In this document: in pieces, positions 23,242 to 32,989 of the stretch
Layout of the letters: each line of letters begins with the position of its first letter
Position numbering within the stretch: position 1 is the stretch's first letter
Assembly: GCA_003586115.2 (NCBI GenBank)
Contig: QVOM02000042.1
Location: 71,531,447 to 71,595,446 of the forward strand
Reading direction: 5' to 3'
Length of the DNA stretch: 64,000 bases
Source of the DNA: Salvator merianae
Taxonomy: Eukaryota; Chordata; Lepidosauria; Squamata; Teiidae
Made by a program: the position numbers and the translations under genes
Notes under the pieces: model-generated
What the model saw: only the letters and a program-made list of their open reading frames with translations
Told to the model about the DNA's origin: nothing
The model's database searches: none

Positions 23242-24700
23242 TAGGGATGTGCACGAAATGAATTTTCTCTGTTCGTTTCGCAATGCATCGAAGCTTCGTA
23301 GCTTCGTTTTCGCACGAAAACGGAAGTCGCGAAAATGGCGATTTTCGTTTTCGCAGCGAAAATTTTCGAAAATTTTCGAAAACCGGAAGTGCAAAATCAA
23401 TGAAATAAGTAGCAAAAAACAAACGCCGCATATCCCCCTGCCCTCTCCCTTCTATATTTGACCGTCCACGTTGCTAATTTAAGGAGTTGCTTCATTAAAA
23501 GTAAAAATTGCACGGAGCTTACTTTTTACCGGCGGCCGGTTTGTAGCAGGATTCAAAGCAACAAAGGTACGTTTGGGGTTCCTCACTGCAGATCAAAAGC
23601 AAGCGAAAGCAAGCGAAGGAATTTTTTTCGCTTTGATTTTTCGTCATTTTCGATGCCTTTTCGACGCTCATGCCTGTGCGCGCACACGCGCTAACTTCTG
23701 TCCCTTTAACTTATCGGCGCAACTCGTTGCTGTCTGCCGTCCGTGCCGATCGTTTGGGGCACAGAAATTATTACCTCGCCTATGAGGCGGGCAGGCTTAG
23801 TCAGTGACGCGCGAAGCAATTGCCTTCAGCTCAGCGCGTAATTTAGAAGACTGGCGGCAGCCGCAGGATGAAATAACTCCCTACTTCCGAGTAGCAGCGA
23901 AATGACGCCTCGTCTTGCCCTCCCTTCTTACTTCCGAGTAGCAGCGAAATGTTGCCTCGTCTTGCCCTCCCTTCTTACTTCCGAGTAGCAGCGAAATGAC
24001 ACCTCATCTTGCCCTCCCTTCTTACTTCCGAGTAGCAGCGAAATGACGCCTCGTCTTGCCCTCCCTTCTTACTTCCGAGTAGCAGCGAAATGTTGCCTCG
24101 TCTTGCCCTCCCTTCTTACTTCCGAGTAGCAGCGAAATGACGCCTCGTCTTGCCCTCCCTTCTTACTTCCGAGTAGCAGCGAAATGACGCCTCATCTTGC
24201 CCTCCCTTCTTACTTCCGAGTAGCAGCGAAATGTTGCCTCATCTTGCCCTCCCTCCCTACTTCCGAGCAGCAGTGAAATGACACCACGTCTTGCCCTCTG
24301 TTTCAAAACGAAGAACTATATAACACCATCAAAGAAGTTTTATTAACTCCAAGCCGTCTGAGTTTCTCATCCTCATGCGGTGCGATCGCTGCGAGGCAGG
24401 CGAAGAGTTAAAAAAATACCGTCTTTCCTAATGTGATGCATGACAATTTCCACCTCTAGAGGCAGAGACTGGAGGCTACGAAGCTACCCAGCTTTGTTGC
24501 TTCGCAGTTTTCGCAGTGAAGAAAGACGAAAAATAGCCATTCGCGGTGAGTAGCGAAGGTCACGAAAATTGACGAAAATCGCCGTGACTTTCGCTATTCG
24601 CTTTCGCGATAGGGAGGGCACTTCGCATTCGATGCGAATGCTGCGAAGCAACGAAATTCGTACGAAATTTCGTTGCTTCGAAATTTCGTGCACATCCCTA
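23242..24700. mobile_element. hAT-like non-autonomous transposon, copy 1 (1459 bp)
   Basis: The termini are inverted: TAGGGATGTGCACGAAAT at the left and ATTTCGTGCACATCCCTA at the right (18 bp, exact). The flanks are an exact 8-bp direct repeat, CCATGTGG (23234-23241 and 24701-24708). An 8-bp duplication with TAGGG...CCCTA ends is the hallmark of the hAT superfamily. Subterminal regions are packed with CGAAA/TTTCG and TTCG motifs in both orientations, which could be transposase-binding sites. The interior is far richer in CpG than the surrounding DNA. No frame exceeds about 101 codons, so no transposase is encoded and mobility would depend on an enzyme made elsewhere. The interior includes a nine-unit 47-bp tandem array absent in this size from copy 2. 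Confidence 0.9.
23882..24299 (+). repeat. 47-bp tandem array, nine units, three-unit higher-order pattern
   Basis: Units start at 23882, 23929, 23976, 24023, 24070, 24117, 24164, 24211 and 24258, each TACTTCCGAGTAGCAGCG followed by AAATG, a variable triplet, and CTTGCCCTCCCTTCT. The variable triplet after AAATG is GAC, GTT, GAC, GAC, GTT, GAC, GAC, GTT, GAC, so units 2, 5 and 8 match: a 141-bp higher-order repeat. The last unit carries GAGCAGCAGTG rather than GAGTAGCAGCG, as in copy 2. Expansion of a three-unit block explains this better than single-unit slippage. Confidence 0.9.
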
Positions 24701-24708
24701 CCATGTGG
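24701..24708 (+). repeat. Target-site duplication of copy 1, right
   Basis: CCATGTGG, identical to the left flank. The absence of any mismatch suggests a fairly young insertion, although eight bases give little resolution. Confidence 0.9.
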
Positions 24709-24719
24709 AGATACAGCTA

Positions 24720-24980
24720 CAATGTTTCTAACGTGTTTTGAGCAGGTAGTGCATGCTGATACCATGTGATAAAGGGCAGAATAATGCAAATAAATATCAA
24801 GGTGCCTGAGAATTCAATGACAAGAAACTTCCACGTTGTAACTCGTCATAACATTATTGTGTATGCATTGTTACATTGTTTCAGTCACATAAAAGGATAT
24901 AATGATGCATGAAATAGCCAACACTGCACATCTTTAAGTCCCAGTAGCCTTATGTAAAAACACTTTTAGGTTGAGCTCGA
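24720..24980. other. Unannotated flank of hAT-like copy 1
   Basis: Unique AT-rich noncoding sequence. No feature was recognised. Confidence 0.4.
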
Positions 24981-24984
24981 CTTC

Positions 24985-25125
24985 CAGTGATTACAAAGAC
25001 TCATCCTTTTACTTTTCTAGGCAACAGTACTGAAGTAGTTTGCCATTTTCTTCCTGTGTTATTCTTTGACTGCCCAGTCCCCTCCCCTTGCAAAACAAAC
25101 TAACTCAAGTCTGAGTCTGCTTAAC
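24985..25125 (-). mobile_element. Probable SINE fragment, minus strand
   Basis: TTTTCTAGGCAACAGTACTG followed by AAGTAGTTTGCCATTTTCTTCC resembles the complement of the body of the tRNA-SINE copies at 17011 and 62828, where the equivalent piece is TTTTCTTGGCAGAGACACAG...GGGTTTGCCATT. The head and tail are decayed. Confidence 0.4.
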
Positions 25126-25438
25126 CTTTTGAGATGCAGGATGTTTAATCCTTTATTTACATTCTGTATCTGCAGAATTGCTTAACCCTATCTATATTCT
25201 TGCAATGAAACTTTTTTAAAAAAACAGCCATATTTAGGCCACAGTCACATTCACTAAAATAACAATTCAGAAGTAGTTTAGAGGTGGCAGTGTGTGGCAA
25301 AACCTCTTAGCTAGTGTTCCCACTCCACATCTAATCCACATAATAGGCCAGAAAACACTTTGCAAGAGGGTTTCTGGCTTTCAATATGGATTAGAAGTGG
25401 GATAGGAACGTTATGTGTGGATACTACCGCCTCTAAAG

Positions 25439-25695
25439 GTGTGATCAGACAGGGCTTTTTTTGATTGTCCTTTAAAAAAAAAAAACATTCCTTCTGTAGA
25501 TGCAGAAAAAACGGCATTCAAATAGTTAAAGGAAAAAGCCTAGCACATCTTTCCTCACCTTAGTGTTCTTTGCCTCCAAGTCTACCAATGGTTTCCTTGA
25601 CAAGTGCTCACCACTGATTGACCTCTCAATTGTCTGGCTTTCCATGACTGTGATTGGTCACTTGTTCATAGCACAATGCCCCCCCCCCCAACTAC
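25439..25695 (+). mobile_element. MITE fragment, TGATCACAC family
   Basis: Starts GGTGTGATCAGACAGGGCTT, like the left end of the complete copy at 50042-50448, and shares GGCATTCAAATAG, CTTTCCTCACCTTAG and GACTGTGATTGGTCA with it or with the fragment at 8885-9140. The right end is missing; a C11 run and a CR1 fragment follow. Confidence 0.5.
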
Positions 25696-25699
25696 TTGT

Positions 25700-25793
25700 G
25701 GGTATTCTCAAGAAGAAGATAAAGATGAAACCCTTACTTGCTCTCAACTCTTTGCAAATGTCCTTTTGAGGCATCCTGCCTGTTCCTCCAGTT
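25700..25793 (-). mobile_element. CR1-like LINE 3' end fragment, minus strand
   Basis: GGGTATTCTCAAGAAGAAGAT, AAACCCTTACTTGCTCTC and GGCATCCTGCCTGTTCCTCC are the complement of the CR1-like tail, as in the 21503-21686 copy. It is heavily decayed. Confidence 0.5.
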
Positions 25794-25859
25794 TGGTGAT
25801 ACTTAGGCATCCCTTCTAGCTGTCTTCAGGCATAATTTTCTTTCTGTACCCATTCTTGC

Positions 25860-26610
25860 CTACATTAGGACACAAGTTCCTGCTGTAAATTGGTTTTCAG
25901 ACTCTCCCTCATCCTAGGGAACAGCCTCACAAAGTTAGGACAATTGCAGGTATTATGAAACAGCTTTTTGTCTCCCCACACCCAGCATGAGAAACAGCAC
26001 CCAGGAATCAGCATGGAAAGTGATCCTTTGAGAGAGATCCAAATGCTTAAATACAACAGATTGAAAGAGCCAAGGATGAAGATAGTTAACAGGTGGTACA
26101 GAACTCCAGCTCAAACTGCTTATATTACTAAAAATGGAAACTCAGTTTTGGAAGATGGTTGGAATTAGATTCAATGATACATTTAATACATCCGTTCTAT
26201 GGACAAGTGATTTATGTCTCTTGCACAATATTAAAAAAATAGAATTGACAACAAATGATAAATATTTATTAAAACAATTAATTATGACTGCACAAGTTGT
26301 AAAGGTGAGTGCGTGGAAAGAAGTGAAAAATTGGAAATTGGACAAAAGGAGCCACTAGTATGTATTGGACCAGCTCCAGTTTGATATCTTGAGGGGAAAA
26401 AAGAGCATTATACAATGGACTCACATTGGAAAATTGTTATAAGAAGATCTGGGAAAAAATTATTACACACAGATACTAGGCTGGAAAGAAATAATGAACT
26501 GTATATTAAAATAACAATTCTACTTAAATGGATTAACGCACAAGATTTCTGTGATTAATTGCTGTAATAGCAGGGGGGTAGGGTTATTATTTATATTATT
26601 TGTATGCTAA
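25860..26610 (+). mobile_element. L1-like LINE ORF2 3' fragment
   Basis: A frame at 25968-26168 contains DPLREIQMLKYNRLKEPRMK and then NRWYRTPAQTAYI, reminiscent of the segment before the C-terminal Cys-rich region in L1 ORF2 (the NRWYxTP motif). The frame at 26134-26358 contains LLKQLIMTAQVVKVSAWKEV, like the L1 LLxxMLxAARIxxAxxWK motif. The Cys-His motif itself has been lost, and stops occur throughout. It is 5' truncated with an A-rich 3' end near 26640. Confidence 0.55.
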
Positions 26611-26789
26611 GATATTGTGTATTATGTATTTATACTGAACTAAAAGAAGAAGAAAGTGACCCTTTAAGCAAATTTCCCCCAGACAATGCAAGAAATACTG
26701 CAAATAGACAGATGCCTTCTCCAAGCTGCTCCTTCACTTTTTTGTCCCATCGGATCCTGCGAGATGAACCCCCACAATGTTTGATAGAA

Positions 26790-27075
26790 AAAGAAGAACA
26801 AGAACTTGGTTTTTATACCCCGCTTTTCTCGGCCGAAGCTGACTCAAAGCGGCTTACAAGGTTATTTGTTGCCTGAAGGCTTACATCTGTCTATCTTCCG
26901 CATCACACAATGTGATGCTCCCTATTTATCTACTTGCAATTACTTGCTTTCGAACAGCTAGGCTGGCTGGAGCTAGAGGCCAGTAGAGGGCGCTCATCCC
27001 CTCTACACAGCAGACAGGGGCCTTGAACTCTGATCCTCCTATTGAAAGATCAGTGCCTTAGCCTTCTGTGCCGCC
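26790..27075. mobile_element. SINE-like interspersed repeat (TTTTTATACCCCGCTTTT)
   Basis: AACTTGGTTTTTATACCCCG, CTCAAAGCGGCTTACAAGG and a right end CAGTGCCTTAGCCTTCTGTG with GAACTCTGATCCTCC match a widespread reptilian repeat that I recognise by these phrases. Read from the minus strand, the right end resembles a tRNA-like head (A-box-like CACAGAAGGCTAAGGCACTG, then GATCAGAGTTCAAGGCC), so the element is probably tRNA-derived and oriented minus. Confidence 0.5.
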
Positions 27076-27089
27076 ATGAACTAGTGCCA

Positions 27090-30000
27090 ATCTCTGCTGC
27101 CATGGAATGTGCAGGATAAATGGGACAGGAGAACTCAACATTCCCAGTGCAGGATCAGGGCTAGAAAATGGATAGCTGAATATATTAAAGACCCCGTGGG
27201 CTGTATAAAATGAGCCTGGATGCCAGCTAATAAGAAGCAGGAAAGAAGTGCTGAACATTCATTGGAAGAGTAGGGGAAGATGTTCACTGGACGTGTGTGG
27301 CTAAGAAGTTCTGCATTAGTATGATTCCGTAAGAAAAAAAAAAATCCCTGAACCTCTTCTCTGAAAAAAAAATGTCTCTGGCACATATAAATGTTCTGTG
27401 ACCATCTTCCAACTACTTTTTAACCAGCTGTAAGAAAAGGTACCTCAAAGGGTGAAATATGTGAAATAGAAGGATGTGTTCCAATTACTCCTCAGCTTGA
27501 TCCAGGGTGCAGTAATTATTAGATGTAGTTGTTGTCTTATTTATGAGTAAGCATACATTGGCTTATGCTGCCAGACTCCAGCCCATGTTAGATGATGTGA
27601 AGCCCCATTAGAATCAATGGGATGCCTTTTTTTTTTTCCTTCAGTAAATATGGTTTTGGATGTGACAGTAAATTGCCTTTACGTATTTTCATTTTTCCAT
27701 TACTGTAACTCTGCCATAATTGATGGAGTTACAGCAAGCTAGAATGGCAAAGTTTGAAAAATAGTCACCAGCAATCAGCAAATGCAAAGGAATAGATTTG
27801 TTATGTGATGTTGCCAGTTTCAGTAGAAACATGTGCTGAAATAGTGAAATGAGCCATACCAATGCAGAAGCTATAACAGGCAACTATTTAATTATGCCTT
27901 ATGTTCAAACCATTCCATTTTTAATTAAAATCACTGAATTGACTAATAGAAGAACTACCATGGAAAAGTCATGTTGAAGACCAAGTAATAATAATTTATC
28001 ATTTTTTTTTCCTGAAGGAGTAGCACTGCCGTCTTTGATTTTAATCAAGATTAGAAGAGAAGAAATACTAAATACAGATATGACTAACCCACTATAATAC
28101 AGGACATTCTTTTTTGTGATCGTACAGAAGGAATAGGTGTATTAATCACCCTTTTGAATTTGACAATACATAGCTGCTCTCTGGAGATTGAAAATTAGGA
28201 AGTTCTGAAGTCTATAATATGATCATTACTGCACAGGAGGCAAGTAGTATGTTTAGTCATGAGAACTAGCCAGCCTTTTATCCATCTTTCTTCCCAAAAC
28301 AATGCATAAGCTTTTACTTTTATTTTGCAAGTACGGTATGAAAGAAAATTCCATCCAAAGCTACAAGCCTAGTAACAGTTACTCAGATATCATCAAAGAT
28401 CAATGGGAAAAATCCATCAAAGTCTATGGAATGTATGCACATAAAACTAGGTGCTGGCTGGCAATCAATCTTCCGACTCTTGGCTGAAAAATGTTCCTCC
28501 TAGAGTACCAGGGTGGATGCAGATTCATTGACTCATTGACTCACAAATCCTGTTCATCCCAGCATAGCTGTGTTGCAAATGCAAGCCAATTGGACACAGT
28601 TACTGACACAGAGAAAAATGGTGTTGCTAGTGGAAGGAATGCCTGAAGAGGCAGGGCACTGAATTCAGTGAGAGAGACATACAGAATGCATGCATGCAGT
28701 ACAGAAGAGACCAGCCTGGTGTCTGTATGCTCTGTCCTGCATATAGTTGGTTTTTGAAACTTTTAGGGACACTGTAAGTTTTCAATGATATTTAAATAGC
28801 ACAAAACAGTTGAGTAGAAGGTCTTTAACTATACTAGACATGTGCATGCTGGTACAGATACAAGCACGCACCATGCTATATTTCTTACTAACTTCCAAGT
28901 AAGGCTTATTAATTTATACTTAGGCGCCTACAGCGATTTCTTAGTGAAGCTTCTGGGCATGATTGGCTGAGGCTGCCTCTTCACAGTCAAAGAAAAACCT
29001 GCCTGCACAGAAGGATCCAGTATATGCACACCTGGCACCTCCCAGACTTGCAGGCTTCCAGACTTTGAAGCTGGCTAGAAACTTCAAAGATGGCCAGAGT
29101 TCATGCATTTTCTGTCTGGTGCTTAATCCCGCTGATGCTGCCACATCTCAAGATGGCAGTGGTAGAAAAGGGCCGCAAAGCCCTTTGACTTTTCGTGCCT
29201 TGTGTGAAGGGTGCCATCAAGGGTACACTCCACCTCTCTGAAGCAGCATGCAGGCCCCAAAGAAGTGCCAGTGTGTAAATGTTTCACCACACAGACCCTT
29301 TACCAGGCAGCTTTTCTTGGTCGTTTGGATTCAGTCTGTATTGCCATAATGTCTCATTAAGCGGGAAGTAGGTAGAAATGTTTCTGGCTTATGTATTCAC
29401 ATCCTGGAGCTAGGAAAGGTGGGTGGTAGCAATTACATAAAGAAGGAATATAAACCAGGAGTTAAAAAAAATAAGGAAATGAAGACCTGAAATGAGAGCT
29501 TTATAAGAGAAGCAGCATCAAAGTACAGTCTGGGACTAGAGGTGGGGTAAAGAAAAGAGAAAAAAAAAAGCAGCAGGGAATGAGCAGAGATCTGAACATG
29601 GTCAAAAGGTATAAGAGATAAAGAGTATCTGTGTTAGCCTCTAAGGGGAAAACGAAAAGATAGAATCCTCACTGGAGCAAACTTTCATTAGGCCAAGCAA
29701 ATTATCACAGCATAGTATAACAGCTGTTATTTGTATATTGTTCTAACACAAGAATTGGACTACGAAGGAATTTGGAATACTCATTTGAAATAACAAGCCC
29801 ATTCTTCTGTTTCTAAGGGATCGATCAGAGAATAGCAACAAGAGATTTTTCTGTTTTCCTCATGTAGTGCCTCTGGAATTCTATTCTCCTGGTGCCTGCC
29901 TTACCGTTTTTTTCATCACTAGCAAAACTTCTTTGTTTACCCAAGAGACTGGTTGAGTGATCCACAGTTGTCTTGTGTATGCATGTATGTGTTTTTTTAA
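27090..30000. other. Repeat-poor noncoding sequence
   Basis: About 2.9 kb with no recognised exon. The block 27690-28000 is AT-rich, non-repetitive and contains TTAATTAAAATCACTGAATT-like homeodomain-type cores, so it may be a conserved noncoding element. A short piece at 29620-29700 (CTGTGTTAGCCTCTAAGG) resembles a common reptilian MITE end but is too small to call. Confidence 0.35.
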
Positions 30001-30003
30001 GAA

Positions 30004-30011
30004 GTGGGTTA
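30004..30011 (+). repeat. Target-site duplication of copy 2, left
   Basis: GTGGGTTA, identical to 31162-31169. Confidence 0.9.
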
Positions 30012-30645
30012 TAGGGATGTGCACGAAATGAATTTTCTCTGTTCGTTTCGCAATGCATCGAAGCTTCGTTGCTTCGTTTTCGCACGAAAACGGAAGTCGC
30101 GAAAATGGCGATTTTCGTTTTCGCAGCGAAAATTTTCGCGAAAAAACCGGAAGTGCAAAATCAATGAAATAAGTAGCGAAAAACAAACGCCGCATATCCC
30201 CCTGCCTTCTCCCTTCTATATTTGACCATCCACGTTGCTAATTTAAGGAGTTGCTTCGTTAAAAGTAAAAATTGCACGGAGCTTACTTTTTACCGGCGGC
30301 CGGTTTGTAGCAGGATTCAAAGCAACGAAGGCACATTTGGGGTTCCTCACTGCAGATTGAAAGCAAGCAAAAGCAAGCGAAGGAATTTTTTTCGCTTTGA
30401 TTTTTCGTCATTTTCGATGCCTTTTCGACGCTCACGTCTGTGCGCGCACGCGCGCTAACTTCTGTCCCTTTAACTTATCGGCGCGACTCGTCGCTGTCTG
30501 CCATCCATGCCGATCGTTTGGGGCACAGAAATTATTACCTCGCCTACGAGGCGGGCAGGCTTAGTCAGCGATGCGCGAAGCAATTGCCTTCAGCTCAGCG
30601 CATAATTTAGAAGACTGGCGGCAGCCGCAGGATGAAATAACTCCC

Positions 30646-30735
30646 TACTTCCGAGCAGCAGTGAAATGACGCCTCGTCTTGCCCTCCCTCCCTACTTCCA
30701 AGCAGCAGCAAAATGACGCCTTGTCTTGCCCTCCA
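30646..30735 (+). repeat. 47-bp units, two copies
   Basis: Two units starting at 30646 and 30693, both with the GAGCAGCAG form seen only in the last unit of the copy 1 array, and both with the GAC variant. This is the likely unexpanded state. Confidence 0.85.
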
Positions 30736-30860
30736 TTTCAAAAAGCAGAACTATATACCACCATCAAAGACGTTTTATTAACTCCTAGCCATCTGAGTTT
30801 CTCATCCTCATGCGGTGCGATCGCTGCGAGGCAGGCGAAGAGTTAAAAAAATACCGTTTT

Positions 30861-30946
30861 TCCTAATGTGATGCATTACATTAGGGCAGAGACTTGAGGC
30901 TACGAAGCTCAAGTCTCTAGAGGCAGAGACTTGAGGCTACGAAGCT
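30861..30946 (+). repeat. Inverted and direct duplications inside hAT-like copy 2
   Basis: CCTAATGTGATG at 30861 is followed by its near-inverted partner CATTACATTAGG. Then AGAGACTTGAG and CTCAAGTCTCT (about 30888-30918) form a perfect 11-bp hairpin with a nine-base loop, and GCAGAGACTTGAGGCTACGA recurs directly at about 30923. Copy 1 has only one instance of this segment. Confidence 0.75.
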
Positions 30947-31161
30947 ACCGAGCTTCGTTGCATCGCAGTTTTCGCAGCGAAAAGAGATGAAAAATAGCCG
31001 TTCGCGGTGAGTAGCGAAGGTCACGAAAATTAACAAAAATCGCCGTGACTTTCGCTATTCGCTTTCGCGATAGAGAGGGCACTTCGCATTCGATGCAAAT
31101 TTTGCGAAGCAACGAAATTCGTACGAAATTTCGTTGCTTCGAAATTTCGTGCACATCCCTA

Positions 31162-31169
31162 GTGGGTTA
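31162..31169 (+). repeat. Target-site duplication of copy 2, right
   Basis: GTGGGTTA, identical to the left flank. It differs from the copy 1 duplication, excluding a segmental duplication of a single insertion. Confidence 0.9.
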
Positions 31170-31305
31170 GTTATAGTATTGTTTGTTATTATTTGTTATT
31201 GCTTTATTGCTGTTGCTAGCTTTGACTTTTTCATTTTCTTGTTGCTGTTTTTGTCTAACTTCTAGAGGCTTTTTCTTTTCTTTTTGACATTAGGAGGGTC
31301 TGTAA

Positions 31306-32382
31306 GGCTGCGTTCCGACACGGCATTTAATCAGTTTACAGGCTGTCTTCAGTTCCCGCTGTCCCGACATGATCTTGCCGTTCCGTAATTTTTATGGATT
31401 AAATTGGCGAAATCCGGATTACTTTGTCTTCGGATTTAATGAACTCTCAAGCCGTTCCAGATCGCTAGCACACTTTACTTTGTGCTGTGGGCACTGGGAA
31501 AGCGATTATTTGAGAGGGACCGTACTGTTTTGGGGTGTGTGCAGAGGGAGGGATCCCCATTTTGTGCCGTCCAATGACAGACTTTGTGGGTGGGCAGGAA
31601 GCACATTAATTTCCTCTGCCTCCATTATCCCCCCTTCCCTCGCTGCCAGGGGAAAAGAAATCGTCCTCCTTCTTCACTAAGCTGCGGTCCTGCCAGGAAG
31701 AAATTAAAGGCTTTCTCCACTTCCGTCTGCTCTTTAAAGGAAAAAATAAACTGCGCCTGTTTGGAGTTTTGCCTGGTCAGCACACAGTTAAATAGTTAAA
31801 TAGTAGAGCCCCCCCACGTTCCCTCCCCACTTTTTCCCTTTGTTATGCACCTCTCCCGCTACTTTTAAATTGCGCAGTTGCGCTAAAGTGAATCAGCAGG
31901 ATAACAGAACTGCGCATTTCAAAAGCTTAGTTAAAGTGAAACAGCAGGATAGCAGAACTGCGCATTTCAAAGCTTAGTTTTTTAAAGTTCATAGTTTTAA
32001 AGTGAACGTAGTTTTTAAGTTCTGCTTTGGTAGACAGAGGCTGCAGGGAGGAGCAAATGGCGAATGACTAGTAATGCTGCCAAGTTAACCCATGTTCTGA
32101 GGCAGCAGTGGGGACATGCAGAGAGCGGAGCTTGACTTTCCCGCCCCTGTGACGTCAAGGTTTGAACATTGGGACTGCAGCCAATCGCTGACTGCATAGG
32201 GAGGAGAATTTGATGAGGGGTGGAGGCAGAAAGGGTACTGCCAAGCACGGGAAATATCAGTGTGGGAACGAGCAAGTACGAATTCACTCCGTGTTAAAAT
32301 GTAACTGTGGGAATGACCAGAAGACGAATTCACTGCGTGTACTCTTCTATACGGATTACATTGACGATGTCCGACCATGGCC
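31306..32382. mobile_element. CpG-rich DNA transposon, TAA-flanked, non-autonomous
   Basis: The left end GGCTGCGTTCCGACACGG and the complement of the right end, GGCCATGGTCGGACATCG, agree at 11 of 18 positions. Both sides are flanked by TAA (31303-31305 and 32383-32385), the TWA-type 3-bp duplication typical of PIF/Harbinger elements. The interior is GC- and CpG-rich against an AT-rich background and contains CCGTTCCG/CGGATTTAAT motifs near the left end, a roughly 48-bp tandem pair (31883-31978) and a CRE-like TGACGTCA (32150-32157). No transposase frame was found. A decayed relative at 7640-8142 shows that this is a dispersed repeat. Confidence 0.55.
31883..31978 (+). repeat. 48-bp tandem duplication
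   Basis: Two units, each TAAAGTGAAWCAGCAGGATA followed by RCAGAACTGCGCATTTCAAA and GCTTAG. They sit inside the CpG-rich element. The older relative at 7.6 kb shows no equivalent duplication. Confidence 0.8.
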
Positions 32383-32399
32383 TAAGTCTTCTTATCATT

Positions 32400-32912
32400 G
32401 ATGTGCTTCTAATCTAGAGCACTCCAGCTGGAATCACTCCTTCTGGAATGGTTCCCAGCAGAGCAGTCCTGCTGTCTGGAACAAGGCTGTCCACACTTGC
32501 ATGACCTGTTCCGGAACAGGCCACATGCAACTCTAAAGTTCAAAAGAGTGTCAAAGCCTGCTGTGAGGGCTCCAACAACAATCGGCAATGGAATTTGGTG
32601 TGTTGCAAAAATGGGTCCCCGTGCTCAACTGGAACAAGGAGGTGTGAGTCCTTCCACATGCCTTCCTGTTCCATTCTATGGGCCCCTGGACCACTGGTAG
32701 ACCTGTTTAAATAGGTCTACCAGTATCCTGGACTTGGTAGCCAGTGTTCCCACCTAGACTGGGCTACACTCTGTGCACTGAAGACAGAGTGGCTAGCAGG
32801 GAGCAAGGTCTCTTCTGTTCTGTTCCAGTGTGTGGAATGAGAGGCCCAGAAGGAGTGAGTCTAGACCTCACACTAGACTGGTATACCAGCCAGTGTGGAA
32901 AGGCCCTAAATA
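32400..32912. mobile_element. MITE of the central-palindrome family
   Basis: The right end CCAGTGTGGAAAGGCCC matches the GCAGAAAGGCC terminus. The centre (about 32691-32720) is a near-perfect 30-base palindrome with arms CTGGTAGACCT/AGGTCTACCAG around GTTTAAAT, the same centre as at 18519-18534. The left end is not clear; it abuts the element ending at 32382. Confidence 0.6.
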
Positions 32913-32989
32913 ACCAGTGTGCTTGGGAATCCAGCCTAATGGTGTAACTCCTGAAACACATCTTTAGCAGTATCTGCACAATGATGGAT

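Larger units (their letters stand above)
30012..31161. mobile_element. hAT-like non-autonomous transposon, copy 2 (1150 bp)
   Basis: The same family and orientation as copy 1 at 23242-24700. The ends are TAGGGATGTGCACGAAAT and ATTTCGTGCACATCCCTA, and the flanks are an exact 8-bp repeat, GTGGGTTA (30004-30011 and 31162-31169), different from that of copy 1, so this is an independent insertion. Outside the tandem array the two copies are colinear and closely similar. Here the 47-bp unit occurs only about twice (from 30646 and 30693). Copy 2 has a short extra block near its right end, with direct and inverted repeats of GAGACTTGAGGCTACGAAGC. No transposase is encoded. Confidence 0.9.

Noticed and set aside
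23882..24299. CRISPR-like array
   Set aside because: Units are contiguous 47-mers with no unique spacers, inside a eukaryotic transposon. This is a tandem satellite.
23156..24789. Arg/Phe/Ser-rich frames within the hAT-like copies (also 29881-31154)
   Set aside because: They arise from the CGAAA/TTTCG motif density, occur in several overlapping frames, and do not resemble a hAT transposase.
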